A DNA stretch of 64,000 nucleotides from Galaxea fascicularis (taxonomy: Eukaryota; Cnidaria; Anthozoa; Scleractinia; Euphylliidae): the NCBI GenBank assembly GCA_948470475.1, contig OX419341.1, positions 4,216,853 through 4,280,852 of the forward strand. The letters run 5' to 3'. A program made the position numbers and the translations under genes. Positions 55,201 through 64,000 of this stretch are shown piece after piece (position 1 is the stretch's first letter; each line of letters starts with the position of its first letter). The notes under the pieces were generated by a model that ran no database searches, had not been told where the DNA came from, and worked only from the letters and a program-made list of their open reading frames with translations.

Positions 55201-58200
55201 TGTGATAGAATACGCCTTAGACATCAGGCGTTGCAAAAGCTAAAGGAATAGTGAATACTTTGCTGATCAGTCTTTGATGTACGAAAGATTTAGAAAAAAA
55301 AAGATTGATCTTACTTTAAAGTTTGTGGAAGTCACAAAAAGCAAGAAAAATTCCAAGAAACCCACGAAACCACAAGGGAGCAAAAATCCAAAGGTTGCGA
55401 AACGCGATGGGAACGGGAACGCGAAGTCTGCGCCATCTTGGAACGTCACAATAGCATCCAGCATGCCGAGCGTGGTCATGCGCCATTTTGAAACGTCACC
55501 AAAATGGCGCAGTTTTGGAACCGACAGACAACTTCTTTTGAAACATGCACAGGGATCCCACAAACACACCGAACAGTCAACGACTCAATTATAGGAAACG
55601 TCTTCTTCGTCGAAGCAAAAATTTATTGTACTTGTGCCAGACGTTTTTATTCGTTTACTGTTTTCTATTTTAAATGTTTGATTTCAGTTTCTCGATTGGT
55701 GATTTACAACATCATAATTGAGTCTTCGCTAACAATGTCCGAAATATCCACCTCAAAATTTTAGTCATACAAAAAGGTGATCCATTAAAGAGGAAATCGA
55801 ACTGGCTATAGAAATGATTTTGCAAAAAGCACTCAAGCTTCATTTCCAACTTTAGTGTCTAGAATAGTTTAAACGGAGAGGGGGTGTGACGGGTGTGCCC
55901 GCACCCCCCCTCCCCCTTCCCGACGGGCTGTGGAGGTCCACCTAACGGGTCCACCTTTTGTGGACCAATGGCTCAAATGAGAATTTAAAAACCAACTAGC
56001 TGGCGTAGATTGAAAATGACGTTTTCGGTAAACAAGGGTCCATCCGATGAACTAATAAACCAAAACTTAAATTGTAATTTGGACTGAAACACTGCGTAAA
56101 AATCCCGTCAATAAAAACGTAACTAAAATCACGAAGGTAAAGACTTTTCCTTGTGCTGTAGCTCTTAAAAGAGCTGTTTTGTGTTGCTCTGGAGAGAGAC
56201 ACCCCTACCAACGCGTGTCGGAGACGCTTGAGCGGTCTACTGATGACGGTCCACGCACCCTCCCATTCAAAATCCTGGCTACGGGCCTGATTACTCACTA
56301 TCCTCCATTGCCGCTTTATTTTCAGGCAGCACAAGCTAAACTAGACGAGGAGACAGCGAAGACACATGCCCTGTTGCCCAGCAGTTTTGTGGTGTTCCGC
56401 TCCCTTCGCGCATCAACACTGGCCGTTCAGGCGGACTGGGATCAAGCGCCACTGAGTGTTGACGTCATGCCAGCACCAGAGTTTCTCGCTGTTATCTGGA
56501 AAAACCTATCAATCGGCCTCTGGCAAAGGTTCTGCTACCTTTTTATATAGCTACCGTAAAATTGACGTTTAAGTCTGAGCGAGAAGAAGAATGCTATCGC
56601 AGTAAAAATAGTGCAAACTGAATTAAGATGTTATGCTACATTTTTTTATCAAGGCTCTGTTTCGCGAGGGTCTTATTTGCCTGGAATTTAGAATTGATAA
56701 AATGAAATATATAATCGCTTTCCGACTTTTGTCAAAGAGCGACTAAATATTGTCAATCGTGAGGAAAACATGTCCTTCTTTACTTTTAAAGGTGTCAAAG
56801 TTACTTTTGTAAACTGTGATTTTAATGTTTAGTATTACGTTAATGTTGTGGTGTTAGAAAACTGCGAACAGTTCTTGTCTATGGCCTGGTGTTTTTGCTG
56901 GTATTTTTTTGGACTGTGCCTGTCGCCTTCACTTCAACTCTGGTCTCGCTGCAAAATCTGACAAAAGTTGCCCCATTCTTGAAGCCAGGTGAGACTCTGC
57001 AATTGCGCTAATGTGCAAATTATTCTACTACAAACTACTGAGGCCCATTTATTAGGGGTTATCCGGAGATGGGATATAAGGTTAAGAATTAATGGAATAA
57101 GGGATATTTGAAGAAAAATTAACGGGATACGGGATACGGGATAGAGGTATTCCGGGATATTGATGAACTGGCATTAAAGGGATACAAACCAGAGATATCA
57201 ACAGGCCAAGAATTTATGGGATGGACGTGATTTTATAGGCTGTCCGTTTTCTCCATTGATTTTCTCTCCTGCAGCCCGTCCCTTTCACCAAGTTGTTGCA
57301 ATTCTTAGTTGTTCAATCTTTCCTGCCTTGTGTTTTAATTGCATACCTTCATATTTTTTTTTCTCTTCTCAGTTCTGGAGCTTTCTCCTTTTGTCAAGGG
57401 AGCAATTGAAGGCTTTCTGTCCAGTTTAGCGTTGCTGATTTTCTTCGCTATTTTGCCCTTGGTTAGTATAAACTAAGTTTGGTTCAGAAAAAAATAACGC
57501 AAGATAAGTGTTAATTTCATGGAACCCTTCCTTGCGTTCCGGAGGATAATTATATCGGAATTACTGCTCCCGAGATGGATTTTAGACAATAAAAAATGAA
57601 AGTAACAGTGCCTTCAGTCCCTAAACCTAACAGGTGCAGTAAATATTTCTTATATTTTTGCCGAATCTGTTTTTAAGCAGCTGCTTTGTAGCACAAACTT
57701 GTGAAATATATTCCTAACAGTTTTGACAGGTGAGCCGTGCGCAGCGCGTTAAGCCGGAAGCCAAGTTTTAACGCTCGATCCAGACCTTATTCGCGCTCAT
57801 TTCTATCTCTATCTCATCTCTATCTCGGGCGAAAAGGTTTCCTTTGTCCTTTCAGGATATACATGGAAAACCCATGCAACGCATATTCAGTTATTCTTAA
57901 ACGAGAGAGAGAAAATACAGAATAACCCCAAAATACGAGTTCTAATTTTCAAAATGTTTAATGGTGTTTTTACCTTTTGTTAGATCTTGCAGCTCTTTAG
58001 CAAACTAGAGGGAATACCATCGCAAATTGAAGTGGACAGATCAGTGATGGGAAAACTGTTTATTTTCATGGTAACGTACCCTCTATATTCCCAACTTCTT
58101 CTTGTGCTGTTATGGTATTTATATAGCATCAGATTCAGGCTGAAAGGATGAAGTTTACCAAAGGCTAATTTCTGTCCACTTTGTTTCACAGTTGGTCAAC

Positions 58201-61021
58201 AAGTTCCTGTTCTTGACTTTAGCCGGATCAGCGCTGAATAAGCTCAGAGAGATGCTGGATAATCCGAGCCAGATCCCGTCTTTTCTCGCCGAGTCTCTTC
58301 CATCACAGTCGGTGTTTTTTATTTGCTACATCATGTTGGCTACATTGACGGGATACGCGCTGCAGTTACTACGTATTGTGCCGCTTATTCTTGTGGCTAT
58401 CAAGAGAAAGTGGCTCGCCAAAACGCCCCGCGAGCATGCGCTGGCCTGGAAACCACCGGCAATCCTGTACGACCGAGTGGTGAGTATTCTAATCCGACAA
58501 TCAATGGGAGACACTTGCAGCCGGAACATTGACGCAAGAAAATTATGTTAACTTTTTATTTACAGTGTTAAGAGTTCAGGAATGCGTTTGGAAGAGGTTG
58601 TTTCACGGCTTGCAACCGAGTTAACATGGATGTAAAGAAAATGTAAAAAAGACAATAGAAACCGTAACTGATAATGTAAGCCATAGGCCTTGCGTAATTT
58701 AATCCTCTGATTTTTTATATTCTGTTTAGTTTGCCAACCATCTGTTCATTCTAATGGTTGGTTTGTCGTACTCCGCACTCGCTCCAATCATCACACCGTT
58801 TGTGGCCTTGTATTTCGGGTTTGGCTACGTTGTGTGGATGCACCAGACATTGAGCATATATATGCAGGTGTACTCCTGCGGTGGAATGATGTGGCCCAGA
58901 GTTTTTAACAGGTAACTAAATGACCTTTAGGATTTATGTATATGCAAAATAGCAAGGGATTCAGTTCGGAGGTAATCAAAACATGGGCGTATCAATCACA
59001 TATCACTGTGTAAACAGCGAGGAGGAATTTCTCTGAAGAACATAACACTGAAGTGATGACTATAGTTCAGCAATCCACCATTAGAAAAGTGATAGTGGAG
59101 GAAGGATGGGGGAAGGGGGGAGGGAAGAGAAAGAGAGAGAGAGAGAGAGACAAGAAAGCCCCCCCCCCCAAAAAAAAAAAATCCTGCAAGGTAAAAGGAC
59201 AGAAGAAAAATTGTGCAAAGAAAAGAAAAGTCATGTATCTGCAAAAAACGAAATCCTACACAAGCAATTGACGAAAAAAACTGAAAATCCCCCGCTTCCC
59301 CCATCATTTAATGGTCCGTTTCTTTTATCCACCCCTTTAACACAGATGAGAAAACTATTCTCCCTCGTCTACATACTCAGCCGCACGCTCTCCCACAGAC
59401 AGCTCATTTTGCACGAAAAACGCGTTTAGGCCTAGGTACAAGGGCGTTGATAACCCCGCCTTGCGCAGCTCACAGTTTGATTGGTCAGTTGGACAGGAGG
59501 CCATTAGGAAGTCAGGAAGATGGTCACGCTAAAAAGATATTTAGTCATTGAGCCGGGAGAGGGTAGGTTGCGTATCTCGATACGCGTAACGTTTCCATTT
59601 CGGAGGGCAAATCTTGCATTAAGGTCAACCTATCTGTACACCTAGCTTGCGTGAAAATCTCTTTTCAAAATATTCAAGACAATGAGCTAACAGAAGACAT
59701 AGTGGGTATTCGAACTTTAGAGGTCGAGGTACCTGCAAGATCTGCTTTAGTTCCTTGCTAAAGCTTCGTTCCTAGGATTTTCTTACTTAGTTGGGTTACC
59801 TCCTATCAGTTGGTATTTAACCCGTGGTGTTTAATAGACCTTTTTACCGATACGGCGGCCATCTTGAATTCTATTGTTTTGACTGAGAAATTATGGGCTG
59901 CCGAGGGGGCAATCGCTGGAAAATTTATCGTATACACAGCTTTCAGGATAAATTTTTACTGCTTGTCTCTCATATTCCAAAACAAGTATTACAAGCGTTA
60001 CATCTTTCTGTCACGGTATTTGGCAGTGGTTTCTATGGTTAGCGAAAAATTATTGTCAAAAGTTATCACACCACAGTATTCTTTATAATTATTTCTCATC
60101 TGCCCCCTGGGTATCCCATAATTTCCTCGGAATTCAAGATGGCCGCCATATCGGTAAAAAGGTCTATTGATACATTATATTCAACAGCATTCTCGTTCCC
60201 AGAGCCTTTTCGGGAAGGTCCCGCAAGCTAAGAGAAACGATGGGCCCTGGGAACGAGAATGGTTCAGCAACTCGTTACGAGGACCTTTCCCTTATTTTGG
60301 GGGGCTTGGGCCAGCCAGGTAGAGTCCCTCGGTAAGGGAAGCTACTTTATACTCTTTTTTTTTCCTTCAGAATCATCGTAGCAACCGTTGTGTTTCAGCT
60401 GTTGATGGTTGGTGTGGTGGGCTTGAAGCAGTCCTACGCGGCTTTCTGTTTGATGCTTCCACTTCCGGTTATCACGGTCCTGTTCTTCTTCTTCATCCTG
60501 CAGCATTACATCAGACCTTCCACCAACTTGTCACTAAAAAGTGCCTATGGCTTGGAAGACCCTGCATCTAACTTTGTACAGGTAAGCTGTGCGTGTAACC
60601 GTTGGGAGGAAAGGGGGGGGGGGGGGCAGTAGAGGAAAGGTTGACCACCACCTAAAGGGAAAGAGCGACTGGGTACCCATTACTACCGACCCCTTTTTCG
60701 CTTCCCCTCCGTTTTCCCGCTTACCCCTGCTTCACAGGCTACTGTTGTGTTTCTCCCAGTAAAAGAACTACTTTAGTCGACTTAAAGGATCCGAGAAATC
60801 AGAGTTTTCACATAGGGCTTACGAATCTAAATTTAAACGGCCCTTCATTTTCTCTCGGACAGGACGTGGCTAAGAGTTACACGAGAATTCTGGGAGTGGA
60901 AGCTCCAGAGCCTCCACGGCCTACACCCGAGGACGACGAGGCGCCGGGAGATAACGAGGTAGCAGCATCAGAGCTAGAGGGAAGTTTACCTCTGACCTCT
61001 ACGGAGAAGGAAGCCGTCTAG
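52288..61021 (+). CDS. OSCA/CSC1-type (DUF221) osmosensitive cation channel, paralogue B
   Basis: Twelve exons: 52288-52872, 53755-53808, 54350-54442, 54852-54950, 56326-56528, 56858-56988, 57373-57461, 57984-58070, 58192-58479, 58730-58911, 60371-60581, 60863-61021; phases agree, 726 residues. The ATG at 52288 (AAGATGG context) is chosen over upstream non-ATG extension. Same order of motifs as paralogue A: first TM about 24-48, YAGIDAVVHMRF, SPKVWAHV, YAVLVRDLP, SFVVFRSLR, APEFLAVIWKNL, VFFWTVPVA, KGAIEGF, VFFICYIM, ITPFVALYFGF and PLPVITVLFFFFI. Exon 4 keeps the CCGTKFDSID motif typical of the family's cytosolic region. The C-terminal tail is acidic and Pro-rich (PEPPRPTPEDDEAPGD), unlike A. 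Nine of twelve exon lengths equal those of A, so the pair arose by tandem duplication. Inferred: mechanosensitive or osmosensitive channel subunit; A and B could co-assemble. Confidence 0.9.
55860..56295. repeat. Interspersed repeat adjoining OSCA-B exon 5
   Basis: Poly-C rich block (GCACCCCCCCTCCCCC) at the left and, at the right, GTCCACGCACCCTCCCATTC followed by AAAATCCTGGCTACGGGCC, words I associate with abundant cnidarian repeats. The right edge is about 30 bases from the exon 5 acceptor. Boundaries uncertain. Confidence 0.4.
57068..57235. repeat. GGGATA-rich degenerate repeat (OSCA-B intron 6)
   Basis: GGGATA/GGGATAC words occur about eight times in under 170 bases, including ACGGGATACGGGATACGGGA. 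It resembles a decayed short-period repeat rather than coding sequence. Confidence 0.6.
59833..60168. mobile_element. 336-bp MITE with AATAGACC ends (OSCA-B intron 10)
   Basis: The left end AATAGACCTTTTTACCGATA and right end TATCGGTAAAAAGGTCTATT are reverse complements, extended inward by GGCGGCCATCTTGAATTC and its complement. TA within each end suggests a TA target. A 92-codon open frame across it is not protein-like. Confidence 0.85.
60188..60261. repeat. 74-bp hairpin element with CATTCTCGTTCCCAG ends
   Basis: CATTCTCGTTCCCAGAGCC and GGGCCCTGGGAACGAGAATG pair nearly perfectly. It lies 20 bases from the preceding MITE. The same terminal words occur near 46006-46259 and around 61770. Confidence 0.75.
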
Positions 61022-62620
61022 AGATAGTGCCTATGCAGGGCGTTTTTTTCGGCAGCTCATGGAAGTAGCCACCCCGAGAATATTATTTGTTCTCATAATG
61101 TTGGTTTTTTGACGGCCTAATGCCATAAAACTAGTCTGGAGAGTTAAGTAACAAGTTGAAGATTACAGCGTATTGCAAATTTTGCGACTCGGAGTTATGG
61201 ATGTTTTTGGTAGGGGGCTAACTTAATCTCGTGCCAAGCTCCTCCACGATCGGGCTTTTTGTTTGTGAAACTAGGAGAGTTGAAGGTGATTTTAAAAAAG
61301 ATCCAAACATAATAGATTGCAAGGAGATATACCGTAAGATTAAGTCGCACGCTAATGGACGTACCTTAAGGTAACGGCAGAGGGTGGGAAATTTTCATTT
61401 TGCATAATTTTTTTTCGCTCATTGCTTGTTCACAATTTGTTTCTGCAGAGATAAGACTTGTTATTGTCTTCTTCTTTGCACATTTTTTTTGTTCTCTGTC
61501 TGTTTTCCCACCCTTCACCTCATGACTTTTGTAATGAACTGTCCCTACATCCATCGCGCGCGATACAGAACGTAGGAAACGACAACCTATTGTAGTTCTC
61601 AGGACGTTTCCCTTCAAAAGCAGCGGTTTCAATAGAAATCGGCAACTGGCGAATTTCGCCGGCTACTTCCCAACGGAACAAAATGTATCCCTCACTCGGT
61701 ACAGCCGACACAGCCACTCTTGTAGGCGTTGCCGCCTACTTTAAAACTTAGTGAAACCCCTGCAAAAGGTCCTGGGAACGAGGCTGGAGGCCAAGCAGAC
61801 TGCTTGTTATCTAGAAGCGACCCAAGGGTATATTGTATATTGATAGCTGGAACTAGATTTTCCCACTTATATCGTGCTTAGCGTGTTCTATTGGTCGACA
61901 TCAATTGTATTACAACTCGGTTTTGTATCAAATCGTTATACTGGATAAATTATTGGTGGAGTGAGTACATTTTCTTGTGAAAACTATGCAGCACACATTT
62001 TTCTGTGGCACGTCTGAGATGCAAACAACCCATTTTGTTAGATTACTTGATATGAGAGCCACAATGCTTCCCTCGACTAAGTTCTCGATGAATGTCGGGA
62101 GAGTCTCTCCTGGAGACAAGTTTTGTTCCCTTTAGATTCACCCATGGCCTTTGGCTGCTGTTCAACTCATTCGTAAACTGATGAGAAAATGGCTACCAAA
62201 TAAAGGCTTCTACCCACGCACTGTTTTTTTAACAACTTCGTTACTCAAAGATTCATTGGAACGCAGCTATGTAGAGATGTAGAATATGAAGGTTTGCTTA
62301 TGGCTACAACTACGGGGCAAATAAACTTATTGTAACCATCCCTCATTGTTTTACTTATGGGCCTAATAATTTAAAGCTTCAAACATTTTAGATAAGCCCG
62401 GGCATATCTTGGGTAGGGACGTGCGCCCCGGGCGCTCAAACCATGACCCTGTTTGAGACAAATCTCTGATCCCCCTATTCCGTTTAAGACAGAATTAAGA
62501 TTTTTCAGGCCCTTTCTAAGAACGTTTTTCGGTTACCACTTCTTCTTTGTAGTGTAGTAAGTCAAGGGAAGCGCACCAATTAGTGTGGCGGCCTGCAGTC
62601 AGGATTCTATGAACAAACAT
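61022..62620. other. OSCA-B 3' region, no gene
   Basis: Contains the CAGGGG MITE copy 5 and two AATAAA hexamers (62199-62204, 62320-62325), both over 1 kb from the OSCA-B stop, so the true polyadenylation site is unclear. No coding signal seen. Confidence 0.4.
61621..61762. mobile_element. MITE family CAGGGG, copy 5 (downstream of OSCA-B)
   Basis: 142-bp element: left end CAGCGGTTTCAATAG, right end CTTAGTGAAACCCCTG. Exact 6-bp target duplication CAAAAG on both sides. Keeps the internal CGGCAACTGGCGAA and GCCGCCTACTTT words seen in copies 2 and 3. Confidence 0.85.
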
Positions 62621-62621
62621 C

Positions 62622-62790
62622 TAAAGGCCCTGGCAAACGAAGACACATTGTTGCGGACAAATTGTTGCTCATGATGTTTTTTGGACGTGCAGACAAATGA
62701 ATATTGGAATGTTGCGCGCGCGGGCAAATGGGGAAACATTTGTGTCAGCAACAATGTGTGCGCAACTCGGCCCCCTTGCTGTAGGTCTGT
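62622..62790. repeat. Partial TTGTTGC-rich interspersed repeat
   Basis: AGGCCCTGGCAAACGAAG, then AATTGTTGCTCATGATG, and the inverted CAGCAACAATGTGTGCGCAA. It looks like one end of an inverted-repeat element; no clean right terminus was found. It abuts the broken end of the GPCR fragment. Confidence 0.45.
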
Positions 62791-62843
62791 CGTCAAAATG
62801 CCTTCTTGAATTTGTAGTCGGTGTACACAAATATTGGCGCGTT

Positions 62844-63312
62844 TCACACGATGGACGCCGAGTAAGTTTCCCGCGTAAATTGTAACATCTGCATAGGTTT
62901 AACGATAGCGTGATAACGTTCCACTGCTAGAGCTGTGAGCGTAAAAACGGAGGCGACTGTCGCTGTCAGAGGCACGTTAAAGCCGACGAAAAACTGACAA
63001 AGAACAGTGCCAATCAGGGAGTACAGTTACCAAAGGAATTACTGAAAAGGCACAAAAAAAGAGATTCCTTATGTCCGCGGCCGCTAGATTTCCAAGCAAA
63101 TAGTTTTGCGCGGTTTGGAATGCTCGATTTCTCTTGATAATAATCAGAACGGCAGAATTTCCAACGATCCCCAAGGTAGGCACTATCGCTCCCAAGCAAA
63201 ACAAGCACACCACCAAGACGTCAATGGAAAGAACAAGTTTTCCCTGTTTTAACGTCTTCGCCACCTCATCGGAATAGTTTGCTATCGAGTTGTTGGAAAG
63301 GTTCAAATACAT
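62844..63312 (-). pseudogene. Class A GPCR fragment, frameshifted and truncated
   Basis: On the minus strand the frame from Met at 63312 begins with N-glycosylation sites (NLS, NNS, NYS), then TM1 with GNSAVLIII, then TM2 with NYLLGNLAAADI. Near 63020-63030 the frame breaks: one base too many (or two too few) switches to a second frame carrying TM3 with CQFFVGFNVPLTAT and the DRY-type motif as ERYHAIVKPM. Coding resemblance then ends at TGA 62846-62844, before TM4. TM4-TM7 are absent and a repeat follows. It is either a decayed pseudogene or, if the break is a sequencing error, the first exon of a gene running left, for which I see no further exons. Ligand unknown. Confidence 0.65.
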
Positions 63313-64000
63313 TGCTGATCGCTGTATGTTAGTCAACCACCAGAAACCAAACGCCAATCTGAAGGTCACTCGATTACTTGAGAGAAGAAGCACTAGGTGA
63401 AAACTCCGCGCCCTTCTGCCAAAGATTAGCAAAAGATTAAAGGCTTAACCGAGGCAACACCAACCCTTGTTAGCAGGTGAGCATTTTTATTTGGACAAGT
63501 CTTCGCTCTTTACTATCCATGCTGGTAACTGAGCAATGCTTCGATGAAAAATTAAAGAATCTAATTAAATATATTAATGTTTTCAATATCACTAGGTGAC
63601 AATGCCATTTGAGCAAAAATTACGTTATCAGATCTCTTTTGAAATCTGAAAATTAATTTCAGCCATAACAATTAAATAAATTTGTTTTACCTTCTGTTTA
63701 TTATCACCGATATAGCTTTAAATTTAAATATCCTCTAAATGATATTTATTTCACAGAATCAAAGTCTGTGATGGGGAAACAACTTATCACCCCCAGTAGT
63801 GTTAACTGTTTACAGAATGCTTCAAATTTCACAAAATTAATGTGTTTTCATACATGTTTCCACGTATTTGCAGATGGTAATCGCAAAAACAGCTTGCCGA
63901 AGTGCGATTTCTCAATTTCACAAATCTAAGGTTATGTTAGAGTTAGACCCTTTGGTAGGTGTTTGCCGTTATTATACGAATAAGGTACACATTAGCTAAC
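63313..64000. other. AT-rich flank, no feature recognised
   Basis: No open frame with protein character, repeat terminus or RNA gene was seen to the end of the window. Upstream GPCR sequence in the same frame continues to 63432 but does not look like a receptor N-terminus. Confidence 0.35.

Noticed and set aside
55274..55594. 106-codon basic open frame in OSCA-B intron 4
   Set aside because: Simple Lys-rich composition, direct repeats of GCGCCATYTTGRAACGTCAC in the DNA and no splice context; OSCA-B exons 4 and 5 splice across it.
59810..60088. 92-codon open frame
   Set aside because: It reads through the left terminal repeat of the MITE at 59833-60168 and has no protein pattern.
38121..61021. 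Possibility that the OSCA genes come from an algal symbiont contaminant
   Set aside because: They share the contig with OTUD4, have canonical GT-AG introns and carry the same MITE family as OTUD4 introns.

Overview
This window looks like nuclear DNA of an animal, most likely an anthozoan cnidarian and probably a stony coral. Genes have many short exons with GT-AG introns. Intergenic and intronic DNA is AT-rich and full of short inverted-repeat elements and tRNA-derived SINEs. The animal orthologue OTUD4 is present. The placement rests on protein resemblance and repeat style only; no database was consulted.

Layout. 399-1532 (+): last two exons of a divergent GPP34/GOLPH3-like protein. 4594-9048 (+): a six-exon secreted precursor with signal peptide, BRICHOS domain and an 8-cysteine C-terminal peptide behind a dibasic site; exon 5 carries a one-base frameshift in this assembly. 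10011-13622 (-): a two-exon ankyrin-repeat protein with a long helical C-terminal half. 18023-32028 (+): a complete 23-exon OTUD4 deubiquitinase (OTU, Tudor-like region, RGG stretch). 35549-37264 (-): an unrecognised two-exon gene with a duplicated Ser-rich motif. 38121-48162 and 52288-61021 (+): two tandem 12-exon paralogues of the OSCA/CSC1 (DUF221) mechanosensitive channel family, closer in motif content to plant-type OSCA than to animal TMEM63. 62844-63312 (-): a decayed class A GPCR fragment.

Mobile DNA. One MITE family with terminal repeat CAGGGGTTTCAATAG occurs five times, each copy flanked by a 6-bp target duplication (four exact, one 5/6). A hAT-like deletion derivative with a BED-finger remnant and near-perfect 8-bp duplication sits in an OTUD4 intron. 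Another element has a 5-bp duplication. Several TA-flanked foldback elements, two tRNA-derived SINEs and tandem arrays (periods 136, 89 and about 160 bp) are also present.

The genes do not form an operon-like unit. The functional themes are a candidate secreted defence peptide, ubiquitin/RNA regulation (OTUD4), and a duplicated osmo/mechanosensory channel. All exon models were built by hand from splice consensus, phase continuity and family resemblance; the OTUD4, OSCA-A, OSCA-B, ankyrin and GPP34 models each sum to a multiple of three, and only the BRICHOS model falls one base short.
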